NCBI GenBank assembly: GCA_018401375.1
Contig: JAGYKR010000001.1
Location: 248,001-312,000 of the forward strand
From: Ilumatobacteraceae bacterium
GTDB lineage: Bacteria > Actinomycetota > Acidimicrobiia > Acidimicrobiales > Ilumatobacteraceae
Direction of reading: 5' to 3'
DNA: 64,000 bases
The position numbers and the translations under genes were made by a program. The notes beneath the pieces were generated by a model that saw nothing but the letters and a program-made list of their open reading frames with translations, made no database searches and had not been told where the DNA came from. Positions 9,509 to 17,565 of the stretch are shown one piece after another (positions within the stretch are counted from its first letter, which is position 1; each line of letters opens with the position of its first letter).

Positions 9509-9955
9509 TTACCAGGCAGCCTCCTCCCCAGCGAGTTCTCGGGGAGAGAAGGCTCGCCCGGTACCAAAGAACTCCTCGGTGAGCACGAACCAGTCAGCGA
9601 TTTCGATGCCGTAACCATCGGCGAGGTCTTGCAGGGTCCACCAGATCAACGCATCATCGATGCAGGCTGGCATCCCGGGTCTCATGGAGGCCAAAACAAC
9701 TGATTCCACAGCAGTGTCGGTGCTGACCTGCAAGATGCTCTGTAACACCTCCACGACGTGGTCGGGCTCGACTGTGTCGGTGACGACGAGCATCATCAGC
9801 ATCTGTTGTTGCCCGTTGCGGGCGATCAATAGGACTTCAGGGGTGGCCGGACGGCTCAACCCTTGATCGAACACCGACAATGCGTCGGATGCCGATGTGA
9901 CCAGTGGTCCGAAGTGGATATCGCCTTCGGCGGACGGAAGTAATCCGGACATCAT
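9509..9955 (-). CDS. Protein of unknown function, 148 residues
   Basis: I do not recognise this protein with confidence. It is soluble, acidic and has no signal peptide or membrane segment. The pattern of a hydrophobic strand (PEVLLIARNG), a helix and a second strand (AVESVVLASMRPG), followed by a stretch ending GIEIADWFVL, loosely recalls the JAB/RadC fold. The His-x-His metal ligands of that family are absent, so any relationship would be to a non-catalytic version. Translation probably starts at one of two adjacent ATG codons (9955 or 9952) after GGGGAA. It is convergent with the malic enzyme and lies downstream of the molybdenum-hydroxylase gene on the same strand. Confidence 0.6.
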   Translation of the reverse strand: MMSGLLPSAEGDIHFGPLVTSASDALSVFDQGLSRPATPEVLLIARNGQQQMLMMLVVTDTVEPDHVVEVLQSILQVSTDTAVESVVLASMRPGMPACIDDALIWWTLQDLADGYGIEIADWFVLTEEFFGTGRAFSPRELAGEEAAW

Positions 9956-10029
9956 GTTCCCCGTATCTGTGCCGGCTGGACGCCGGACACCTCGTGATGA
10001 GTGGTGTTGACGGGGGAGGTCGTGATGTT

Positions 10030-10047
10030 CACCCTAAAGAAGGGGTG
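10030..10047 (-). terminator. Possible terminator hairpin after the molybdenum-hydroxylase gene
   Basis: On the minus strand CACCCC and AGGGTG can pair across a 6-base loop (plus strand CACCCT, AAAGAA, GGGGTG). The hairpin begins 17 bases after the hydroxylase stop codon. There is no T-run, as is often true in high-GC bacteria, so this is only a candidate. Confidence 0.35.
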
Positions 10048-10064
10048 TCACAGTCATGTGTGGT

Positions 10065-12470
10065 TCAGATATCTACTTCACCCGAGCCAGAATCTGGCGG
10101 AGCCGCCCCGGCTGGACCAGCTGCCGCCGCAGTGAAAACCTCGGGCGGATCGCTCCACACCGGCAGTGGTGTCCCGGCTTGAGCGGCGGCTAAGGCCGCC
10201 CAGATGCGCTCAGGTGTACAGGGCATGTCGAGATGGGTGATCCCGAACTCGGCGAGCGCGTCGATTACGGCGTTTTGTACCGCCGGTGTGGACCCGATCG
10301 TGGCCGCCTCTCCGATGCCCTTAGCTCCGAGAGGGTTATGCGGGCTCGGGGTCTCGGTGGAATGGGTGTGATAGGTGATCGTCTCAGCAGCCGAAACGAT
10401 GGCGTAATCGGCCAGATTGGAAGTGATCGGATTCCCGTCGGTATCGAAGCAGACCTGCTCGTATAACGCTTGACCAATCCCCGAGGCGATGCCGCCATGT
10501 TGTTGGCCTTCCACGAGCATCGGGTTGATGACGGTTCCGCAATCGTCCACGGCCACGTGGGCACAGATCGTGACCTTGCCGGTCTCGATGTCCACTTCCA
10601 CCACGCTGATGTGGGCACCGAAGGGGAAAGTGGCCTGAGGCTGAGCGAAGACAGTGTCTGCGGTCAATGATTCGCCGCCACCTTCGCGATGGGATCGGGT
10701 CACTAGATCTGACCAGGTCAGCGACATCGCCGGTACACCCGCCACGGACAATGTGCCGGTCATTGGATCGATCACCACGTCGGCGGCATCCGCTTCGAGG
10801 TAGGAGGCCGCTAACGCGCGGGCTGCCTCCACGAGTTCGGTTGTGGCCTCAGAGACCGCAGATCCCGCTAACTGCAAAGAACGTGAGCCGCCGGTACCGC
10901 CGCCGCTCGGAATCTGATCGGTGTCACCGTCCACGAGACGGATTCGGTCCATGGGAATCCCTGTCTGATCAGCGACCAACATCGCGTAGGCGGTTTGGTG
11001 GCCCTGGCCGTGGGAGGCGGTCCCAGCGAACACGGTGGCCGAACCGTCGGCATGCACCTCCACCCGGGCGTACTCGCTCATCTGGCCGCCAGCGGTGATC
11101 TCCACATAGGCCGCCACCCCGATCCCGATCCGACGGGTGTCACCCGACTCGCGGCGCAGGCGTTGACGGGCCCGCCACGTCTCATACTCGGCGATTTCCG
11201 CAGCGGTGGTGAGCGCATGGGCATAGCGGCCCGAGTCATAGGTTTGGCCGCTGTGGGTGCGAAATGGGAACTGCTCATCACGCACGAAGTTACGAATCCG
11301 GAACTCGATTGGATCGATGCCGAGTTGCCTCGCCGCCATGTCCACGATCCGTTCAATCAGCGCAGTTGCTTCTGGTCGTCCCGCCCCGCGATAGGCACCC
11401 ATCGGCGTGGTGGTGGTCACCGCCACGGCGACGTCACATCCGATCACGGGAATGTTGTAGTTACCCTGGGCCATACGTTTGGTGCCGGCGGGTAGCATCG
11501 CCCCCACCGTTGGATGGGCCCCAGCATCACCGACGAGGCGGATCCTGAGCCCGGTGATCAGGCCGTTTTCGTCGCAGCCGAGTTCCACGTATTGGATCTG
11601 GCCTCGGCTGTGCGGCATGGTCTTCATGTCCTCAGAGCGCGAGGGCACCCAGACCACTGGCCGTCCGAGCGCCCGAGCCCCAGCAGCCACGATCGCATAT
11701 TCGGGATGCAGCCCGGCCTTACCGCCAAATCCTCCGCCCACTTGAGGGGTGACCACATGGATGTCGGTGGCGGGGATCTTCAAGGCGGCAGCCATCTGGG
11801 TATGCAGCACATGCGGCATCTGGGTGGAGGCCGACACGAGCAAACGGCCATCTGGTAGCGGCGCTGCAGCACAGCTATCGGGTTCCATGGCCACCACGGC
11901 CAGACGCTGATTCTCAAACCGGCCCCGGATCACGTGCCTGCTGATGGCCTCGAGGTCCACGGGTGGATCGAGCGAGATCACAGCCTGATTGTGGCCGATC
12001 TCCGGGAAGATGATCGGGGCCCCTGGCGATAGCGCAGCGACGGGATCCACTACAGCTGGCAAAATCTCATAATCAACCCAGATCACCGCCGCGGCATCGC
12101 TCGCCGCGGTGAGGGTTTCAGCGAAGATGACGGCGATCCCTTCACCGACAAAACGCACCCGATCGGTGGCGAGCGGGCTGCGGAGAAAGTCTCCGACCTT
12201 GACGAACCCAGGATGGGCATCGATTCCGAGTTCGGCCGCAGTCCACACGGCCACCACCCCGGGAATGGATCGTGCCTCCTCGAGATGGATCTCACGAATC
12301 AGTCCGTGGGCCACATCGGAGCGCAGGATCACTGCCTGCAAGGCGGGTTCGGGATGCTCAAAATGCAGGTCAGCCACATAGCGACCATCCCCGGTCAAAA
12401 GTTCGGGATCCTCGGTGCGTATGACGCGGGTGCCCAAAATTGAACCGGGAGTCGATGTGGTTGCAGTCAT
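10065..12470 (-). CDS. Molybdopterin-binding large subunit of a xanthine dehydrogenase/CO dehydrogenase-type hydroxylase (form II-like)
   Basis: This 801-residue protein is the molybdenum-cofactor subunit of the xanthine oxidase family. It shows GGGFGGK at 245-251 and the active-site loop AYRGAGR at 359-365. That loop is the one called form II in CoxL-like proteins; true carbon monoxide dehydrogenases carry AYXCSFR. The C-terminal GIGEAA holds the likely catalytic Glu. The substrate is therefore probably an aldehyde or heterocycle rather than carbon monoxide, which is inference. No FAD subunit (coxM-like) or [2Fe-2S] subunit (coxS-like) is present in the window, which is unusual. Its ATG overlaps the stop of the MFS gene by 4 bases, so it is second in a two-gene operon. 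Confidence 0.9.
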   Translation of the reverse strand: MTATTSTPGSILGTRVIRTEDPELLTGDGRYVADLHFEHPEPALQAVILRSDVAHGLIREIHLEEARSIPGVVAVWTAAELGIDAHPGFVKVGDFLRSPLATDRVRFVGEGIAVIFAETLTAASDAAAVIWVDYEILPAVVDPVAALSPGAPIIFPEIGHNQAVISLDPPVDLEAISRHVIRGRFENQRLAVVAMEPDSCAAAPLPDGRLLVSASTQMPHVLHTQMAAALKIPATDIHVVTPQVGGGFGGKAGLHPEYAIVAAGARALGRPVVWVPSRSEDMKTMPHSRGQIQYVELGCDENGLITGLRIRLVGDAGAHPTVGAMLPAGTKRMAQGNYNIPVIGCDVAVAVTTTTPMGAYRGAGRPEATALIERIVDMAARQLGIDPIEFRIRNFVRDEQFPFRTHSGQTYDSGRYAHALTTAAEIAEYETWRARQRLRRESGDTRRIGIGVAAYVEITAGGQMSEYARVEVHADGSATVFAGTASHGQGHQTAYAMLVADQTGIPMDRIRLVDGDTDQIPSGGGTGGSRSLQLAGSAVSEATTELVEAARALAASYLEADAADVVIDPMTGTLSVAGVPAMSLTWSDLVTRSHREGGGESLTADTVFAQPQATFPFGAHISVVEVDIETGKVTICAHVAVDDCGTVINPMLVEGQQHGGIASGIGQALYEQVCFDTDGNPITSNLADYAIVSAAETITYHTHSTETPSPHNPLGAKGIGEAATIGSTPAVQNAVIDALAEFGITHLDMPCTPERIWAALAAAQAGTPLPVWSDPPEVFTAAAAGPAGAAPPDSGSGEVDI

Positions 12471-13636
12471 GAGGTTCCTTTGTTGTGCGGGGATTCCGGC
12501 AGATGCCAGATCGCCGTGACGATCGCAGCGAATCCTCCCAGTAGTAACAGTGCCCCCGAGCGAGTGGTCAAGTCGCTGAGTGCACCCATCACCGGGGAAG
12601 AGACCAAGATGCCCATTCTGGCTCCAGCGGAGAACAGCGAGACGCCTTGTGCTCCGGGAAGTAGTTCTCCAGACCGTCGCACCGAGATCGGAAACAGGGT
12701 GGATCCACCCAGGCCAGCGATCACAAATCCGAGCAAACTGACCGCTACGACGGGCCCTGTGGTGGCGATCAGGATCCCTACGGCTGCGATGAGGGCGCTC
12801 GTACGCCGCATCTGTTCGCCACCAAAACGGTCCACCACCTTGTCCCCTCCGGCGCGGCCGATGACCATCCCGAGGGTGAAGCCGATAAACCCGAGGCCTG
12901 CTGGCCCGGGGGACAGACCAAAGCGTTCGGCCATCAGCAGCGCCGCCCAGTCGGTGGCCGGGATTTCAATCAGCACGGTCAAGATGCCGATCCCGAACAC
13001 GGCCAACCAGATGCGACCTCGGGCACCGGAACTGCGCGGGATCAGGTGATGATCAGGGATGTGGCGGGCTTCGGGGATGAGTCGGGTGCCAGCGGTGACA
13101 GTGGCGGCGATCAAGATCACCGAGGTCACTGTGAGTTGGGTGCCGAGACTGATCTGAAAGGTGGCGGCCAGACTGGACCCGATCCCCCCGGTCAATGTGC
13201 CGATGGACCAGATTGCATGCATCCGATTGATGACTGAGCGGTGCAGGGAATCTTGGAACTGCAGGGCCTGGGTGTTCATGGCGACATCGGTCAAACCGTC
13301 CATGATCCCGATGCCGATGAGCACGAGGAACAAGATCGCCGCCACCGGAGCAACCGCGATGAGGGGCAGCATCGCAGCGAGGGTGACGGAGGTAACGATG
13401 GTGGCGCGTCGCGATCCGATCCGGTTAATGATCCGGCTCCCGGCCAGACTCATGAGCACCCCGCCACACCCACTGCCGAGCAAGGTCAGGCCGAGGGCCG
13501 TGTCACTCAGGCTGAGATTCTCTCTGATTTCACCGAGTCGTGGAATCCAGGACGCGAACGAAGCACCGTTGGCGAAGAAGAAGGTCCCGATCGCAAGTGC
13601 TCGGACTCGGTCTGTTGGTCTAGTCTGGGTGGCCAT
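12467..13636 (-). CDS. MFS transporter
   Basis: This 389-residue membrane protein has about 12 predicted hydrophobic segments and the loop GSRIINRIGSRRA after the second of them, typical of the major facilitator superfamily. It resembles MFS members of the YbjJ type. It is translationally coupled to the following molybdenum-hydroxylase large subunit through a 4-base overlap, so it may import the substrate of that enzyme or export its product; this is inference. Its start codon at 13636 overlaps, in the opposite direction, the start codon of the ArsC-family gene at 13635, so each leader lies inside the other gene. A later start cannot be excluded. Confidence 0.85.
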   Translation of the reverse strand: MATQTRPTDRVRALAIGTFFFANGASFASWIPRLGEIRENLSLSDTALGLTLLGSGCGGVLMSLAGSRIINRIGSRRATIVTSVTLAAMLPLIAVAPVAAILFLVLIGIGIMDGLTDVAMNTQALQFQDSLHRSVINRMHAIWSIGTLTGGIGSSLAATFQISLGTQLTVTSVILIAATVTAGTRLIPEARHIPDHHLIPRSSGARGRIWLAVFGIGILTVLIEIPATDWAALLMAERFGLSPGPAGLGFIGFTLGMVIGRAGGDKVVDRFGGEQMRRTSALIAAVGILIATTGPVVAVSLLGFVIAGLGGSTLFPISVRRSGELLPGAQGVSLFSAGARMGILVSSPVMGALSDLTTRSGALLLLGGFAAIVTAIWHLPESPHNKGTS

Positions 13637-13991
13637 GAGTGCAGTGAGGATCTATCACAACCAGCATTGAAATTCTTCGGTCAATGCCGTGCGCATTGCA
13701 GAGGAACTGGGAGTGGACCACGAGGTGATCTTGTACATCAAGACTCCGCCTGACGCAGACACCGTTCGTGAGATCATCTCCAAACTGGAAGATCCCCCCA
13801 CCGATTTGGTTCGGCGGGACAGTACTTGGAAAAAACTTGGTCTCACAGAAGATGACGCCCAGAGTGTGGATCAGATCGTGGAGTTATTAGTGCGCCACAA
13901 GACGTTGTTACAACGTCCGATTGTTGTCACTGATACTGCAGCGATCGTGGGGCGCCCCAAAGAACGCATTCGCGAACTTCTGTCTCGCTGA
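13635..13991 (+). CDS. ArsC-family thioredoxin-fold selenoprotein (Sec at residue 12, encoded by TGA)
   Basis: Read through the TGA at 13668-13670, this frame gives a 118-residue ArsC/YffB-type protein of normal family length. The start reads MSAVRIYHNQH, then TGA, then NSSVNAV. ArsC proteins have IYHNPxC at this place, so the TGA is exactly at the catalytic cysteine. The rest is intact: LVRR near residue 57, RPIVVT near 95 and GRPKER near 108 supply the three arginines that bind the oxyanion in ArsC. A stem-loop at 13682-13698 has the position and loop expected of a bacterial SECIS element. Selenocysteine explains all of this better than a nonsense mutation. Without recoding, only the part from the GTG at 13689 would be called and the active site lost. 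The substrate may be arsenate or another thiol/disulfide partner. Confidence 0.85.
13668..13698 (+). promoter_or_regulatory. UGA codon and SECIS-like stem-loop of the ArsC-family gene
   Basis: The TGA occupies 13668-13670. The 17-base hairpin CAATGC-CGTGC-GCATTG covers 13682-13698: six perfect pairs with a 5-base loop CGUGC. The stem starts at +12 and the first loop G is at +19 after the UGA. Bacterial SECIS elements are known to lie within the coding region just after UGA, with a G-U in the apical loop about 16-37 bases downstream. The second selenoprotein gene in this window has a stem-loop with the same start position and loop core. Confidence 0.8.
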
Positions 13992-14786
13992 TCAGCGTTC
14001 GAAGACGAGCACAAACTCGAGCTTCCCTTCGTCCTCCACGGCAATCCCGCTGATCGATGGGTTAGCGATCAGATAGTCGGCGAACAGGATCGAAATCTCT
14101 CCGAGGACTCCAATCCGAGTGTCGGAATGCTGGGCGGTGACCTCAAATGTGACCGGCCGGGTCTCCCCGCGCAGGGTCAACTCCCCGACGGCGGTGGCGG
14201 TGATCTGTTCCCCGGCCGTGGGGAGCGAGCCGAGTTCGATGGGAGCGGTCAGTTCAAAACGCGCCGTTGGGAACTCGGCGGTGTTCATGATTCGGCCTCG
14301 AAATTGTCCATCGCGGCGACTGTCGTCGGAGCGGATAGAGGCCACTTCCACCTCAAATGACGCAGTCGTGATCGCAGTTTGTGTGATGACGAGTTCGCCG
14401 GCGATCTGGTTGGTGCGTCCGACGCCTTGAGTCACGACACCAAAAAGCACCTCGTCTACCCGGTAGCCGAGTTCGGAATCCTCGGTGGCTCGCCACCTGC
14501 CCTCAAGACCGACGGGCAACGTAGTGGTCGGTGCGGCCACCACGGTTGTGACAGATGCGGTGTCGTTGGCGCTGGTGGTGGCCGTCACCGCCTGATTGAG
14601 ATCGGCGGTGGTCAAGGCGGCTTCCGGGTCGTTAATGAAGTTCGCATAGACAAAGATCGCCCCGTAGCCGAGCACCACGACGCCCACCACAGCGATGATG
14701 ATTTTGATGAGTCGGGAGCGGAACGGGCCCGAACGGTCCGGAGTTATGGGTTCAGGAGTCAAACTCTGTGTGGGGTCCATGGCCAT
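13992..14786 (-). CDS. YceI family protein with N-terminal membrane anchor
   Basis: This 264-residue protein has a cytoplasmic N-terminus of about 27 residues, one transmembrane helix (IIIAVVGVVVLGYGAIFVYA, about 29-48), a Thr/Ala-rich linker to about residue 95, and a C-terminal YceI-like lipocalin domain. The domain shows the expected pattern around SDDSRRDGQFRGRIMNTAEFPTARFELT and GELTLRGETRPVTFEV. YceI domains bind isoprenoid or other lipophilic ligands in a beta-barrel. Here it would face the outside of the cell. The stop lies directly against the stop of the ArsC-family gene (13991/13992), so the two are convergent with no gap. Confidence 0.85.
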   Translation of the reverse strand: MAMDPTQSLTPEPITPDRSGPFRSRLIKIIIAVVGVVVLGYGAIFVYANFINDPEAALTTADLNQAVTATTSANDTASVTTVVAAPTTTLPVGLEGRWRATEDSELGYRVDEVLFGVVTQGVGRTNQIAGELVITQTAITTASFEVEVASIRSDDSRRDGQFRGRIMNTAEFPTARFELTAPIELGSLPTAGEQITATAVGELTLRGETRPVTFEVTAQHSDTRIGVLGEISILFADYLIANPSISGIAVEDEGKLEFVLVFER

Positions 14787-14867
14787 ATGAAGTCTACGGA
14801 CCCCTTCGTGAACCAGATTGGCCTTCGCTGGGAACCAGACCGGTGAGATGAGCGACCATGCAATGCG

Positions 14868-15725
14868 ATGAGGCTCATCTTTGCAGACAGTTCGGCTCGT
14901 ATTTGTGCCGCCATATGTGGGGTACTGGCCCTATCAGGGTGCGGGGGCACTGTCCGAACTGCTGAAACTGCTGGCACTGCTGGCACTGTTGGGACTGTTG
15001 GCACGGAGAGCGACAGTCCGGTGGTTGAGTCATCGGTGGGCGCAGTGACTGGTGTGGACCTCTGGGTGCGGATGCCAGCGGTAGGCCAAACAGTGGCGGC
15101 TTCCTATGGACACATCACGAATGGAACGGAACGTGAGGTCACAGTGAGGTCGGTGCGGTCAGCGCTCGGACGGGCAGAACTGCACGAAACCACAGGGGAC
15201 GCGCAGGGGGTGATGCGGATGAGGGAACGTACCGACGGGTTTGTGCTCGCACCGGGAGCCACCTTGACCTTTGAGCCGGGTGGGGCCCACGTGATGTTGT
15301 TTGATGTTGACATGCTCGGTCTGCGTCTTGCGCAGACCGTGAAACTCGAATTTGAGATCATCGGCTGGGGGTCGCTGGAGATCTCTGCCCCGGTTCGCGA
15401 ACTCGATGACGGCAATCACGGCGATCACGGCGATCACATGACCGGTGTGCCCGGTGAGGCACTCGATGTCGGAGCGCTTCATCGCCTTGATGATGATCTT
15501 CACGCTGGCATCTTTGATCCCGAGACCCAACGCCAGGTGGTGGCCGATGCACTCGCCACTCTTGAGGTGATGGAGGTTCCTGCTGGATTCGATCGAGATG
15601 CACTGATCGCAGCCCTAGACAACCTGGATCAGGCTTTGATCGAGCAAGACATTGAGGCTGCCGCAGAGTGGGCATTCATCGTTCACGATTTGGCTCATGC
15701 TCTCGAACCGCTCCACTCGCACTAG
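14868..15725 (+). CDS. Lipoprotein with PCu(A)C copper-chaperone domain and His-rich linker
   Basis: The 285-residue protein begins with a lipoprotein signal (lipobox LSGC, Cys near residue 25), followed by a Thr/Gly/Ala-rich linker encoded by near-perfect 9-base repeats around 14955-15005. A PCu(A)C domain spans about 60-180. It has the metal motif with His and Met residues in ELHETT, GVMRMRER and GGAHVMLFD, which matches the H-M-x10-M-x21-H-x-M pattern of copper(I) chaperones feeding cytochrome oxidase. After it comes a His/Asp-rich stretch, GNHGDHGDH, also made of 9-base repeats, and a helical C-terminal domain of about 85 residues with several His that I do not recognise. Function in extracytoplasmic copper delivery is inferred from the domain. 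Confidence 0.85.
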   Translation: MRLIFADSSARICAAICGVLALSGCGGTVRTAETAGTAGTVGTVGTESDSPVVESSVGAVTGVDLWVRMPAVGQTVAASYGHITNGTEREVTVRSVRSALGRAELHETTGDAQGVMRMRERTDGFVLAPGATLTFEPGGAHVMLFDVDMLGLRLAQTVKLEFEIIGWGSLEISAPVRELDDGNHGDHGDHMTGVPGEALDVGALHRLDDDLHAGIFDPETQRQVVADALATLEVMEVPAGFDRDALIAALDNLDQALIEQDIEAAAEWAFIVHDLAHALEPLHSH

Positions 15726-15747
15726 TCGAGAGAGATCGCTGCGGCGG

Positions 15748-16560
15748 TCAGCGGGTGTCGAGATACAGGCTTTGTACGCTGCGGCCCATCGGGCCGGTCT
15801 CGTCAAATAGGGCGGATTCGGCCATACCGATCCCGATTCCGGTGGCGTGAGTGACGGTGGACATCCCGATCCATTCACCTTCGGGTGGCCGGGACAGATG
15901 CACTGTGAGGTCTGGGTTAATAAACAGGTACTGATCCCAGGGCAACACGTTGGAGACCCCGTTACCGAAATCTGCGGCGGCCGCAGCGCGCTGGGCCCCG
16001 GTGGGGGTTTCCTCGGCGATCACCGGGACGAGCAGACGGATCCATACCTGCACCGGTCCGAGTTCGGTCCAACTGCTGGCGGCGAAACGGTGCTCACAGG
16101 CAGAAGTGGCAAAAGAGATTGTGCCGGGCTCGGCCGAAGGCATCACGGCATGCTCGCTATCGGCAACCGGGCGCACCAGGCTGCCGGCGGGTACCACCGT
16201 GTCAGAGGGAATCTCAAGGTCGGTCATGCGGATCCGTAGTCCTCGGGCACGGGCCACTTCGGTGTCGCCTGCAAACAGGCTGGCGGTGACGAGCGATACC
16301 TTGCGACCGCTGCGTTCGGTAGCGGTGGATAACCGCAACCCCACGCCCACGGGCACGGGTCGCATCAGTTCCACTGTCATTCGTGCCAAATGCCAATCCA
16401 CCTCACCGGGATCGGTGCGTTCCAGGCTGCGGGCGAGCAGTGCCGAGACCGGCCCACCGTGACAATGGGCGGGATCCCACGGACCCATCGACTGAGCGGT
16501 GGGCACAAAGATGTCGGTGTCGACGTTCTCAAACAGGCTGATGGGCGGGCGTGAAGTCAA
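15748..16560 (-). CDS. TesB-like acyl-CoA thioesterase family protein
   Basis: This 270-residue cytosolic protein has the layout of a double hotdog thioesterase: an N-terminal half with GPWDPAHCHGGPVSALLARSLER, typical of the first hotdog helix, and a C-terminal half with NPDLTVHLSRPPEGEWIGM. These are marks of the TesB-like acyl-CoA thioesterase group found widely in actinobacteria, which hydrolyse acyl-CoA to free acid and CoA. The exact chain-length preference cannot be read from sequence. It lies 7 bases after the LLM oxidoreductase stop on the same strand, suggesting one transcript. Confidence 0.82.
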   Translation of the reverse strand: MTSRPPISLFENVDTDIFVPTAQSMGPWDPAHCHGGPVSALLARSLERTDPGEVDWHLARMTVELMRPVPVGVGLRLSTATERSGRKVSLVTASLFAGDTEVARARGLRIRMTDLEIPSDTVVPAGSLVRPVADSEHAVMPSAEPGTISFATSACEHRFAASSWTELGPVQVWIRLLVPVIAEETPTGAQRAAAAADFGNGVSNVLPWDQYLFINPDLTVHLSRPPEGEWIGMSTVTHATGIGIGMAESALFDETGPMGRSVQSLYLDTR

Positions 16561-16567
16561 GGCTCTC

Positions 16568-17491
16568 TCAGTTCTCGATGGGGGAAATCATCTCGGCTGC
16601 CTCACCGAGATGGGTGATCCAGTCCTCCACACCGGCGGGTTCCGAAACCGGCAGGATCACGAACTTGGACGTGCCGACGTCGATGAAGGACCTGATGAGG
16701 CGTTCCAGACCGTCCCAGCCTTCAGCCACGAGTTGGCTCGGGTCAGCCAGATCGGGCCGTCGGGTGGCGAGCGTGGCTAGCAGTGGTTCAGGGATAGCGC
16801 CCATCGTGTACGGGATCAACACCCCGTAGTGGTCATCATCGATGGCCCGGTCATGTTCGGAGCAGACCTGTTCGATGGTCGTGCGCCCGGCGGCCGCATC
16901 AGCGGGGGTGATGAACGAGGGCAGCCAGCCATCGGCGAGGCGTCCCACACGCTTCAGTTCCGATGGGGCGATCCCGCCCAGCCAGACCTCCATCCGCTTT
17001 GGGGCGGGCTGCACCCGCACCCCTTCGTACTGGAACCGCTCCCCGTGATGATCAAACTTTTGTCCGGTCCAACATTTACGCATCACGGTGAGCGCCTCGT
17101 CAAAGAGTTTGGCTCTTTCGGTGCGCTGCACCCCGAAGGCTTGTTGTTCGATCGGCTCCACAGCTCCGAGACCGAAAGCCGGCAGCAGGCGTCCGCCCGA
17201 CATCGTGGCCAAGGTCGCGAGTTCTTTGGCGAGCACCACCGGATTACGGCCGGGCAGCACCATCACGCTCATCCCAAACTTGAGCTTGGTGGTCCGGCCG
17301 GCCCCGTAGGCCATGGCCACGGTCGGGTCGGGGGCTTCTCCGCTGATGCGCTCCGACAGCCACAACGAGTCAAAGCCGAGCCGTTCGAGTTCGTCCACCA
17401 CGAGCCCGTACTCGGGGCCGTGGAGACGGGTCCTGGTCCCGAGTCCCATCCCGACACGAACCTTGATTGCGGGGGATGCAGGGCTGCTCAT
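16568..17491 (-). CDS. LLM class (luciferase-like) oxidoreductase, probably F420-dependent
   Basis: This 307-residue protein has the bacterial luciferase-like TIM-barrel pattern: GMGLGTRT at the start, LGFDSLWLSERI near residue 45, GMSVMVLPGRNPVVLAKELATLATMSGGRLLPAFGLG near 90-130 and WLGGIAPSELKRVGRLADGWLP in the second half. Members in actinobacteria usually take hydride from coenzyme F420; use of FMN is the alternative. The ATG at 17491 (MSSPASP) was chosen because the open frame upstream to 17710 encodes unrelated sequence and overlaps the divergent SDR gene. The substrate is unknown. Confidence 0.87.
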   Translation of the reverse strand: MSSPASPAIKVRVGMGLGTRTRLHGPEYGLVVDELERLGFDSLWLSERISGEAPDPTVAMAYGAGRTTKLKFGMSVMVLPGRNPVVLAKELATLATMSGGRLLPAFGLGAVEPIEQQAFGVQRTERAKLFDEALTVMRKCWTGQKFDHHGERFQYEGVRVQPAPKRMEVWLGGIAPSELKRVGRLADGWLPSFITPADAAAGRTTIEQVCSEHDRAIDDDHYGVLIPYTMGAIPEPLLATLATRRPDLADPSQLVAEGWDGLERLIRSFIDVGTSKFVILPVSEPAGVEDWITHLGEAAEMISPIEN

Positions 17492-17565
17492 GATGTGATG
17501 CTGACACAGACAAGGTGATGGGAGCGGATTTTGCAGTTTCGTGATCTGTCCGTCATGCTGCGGTG

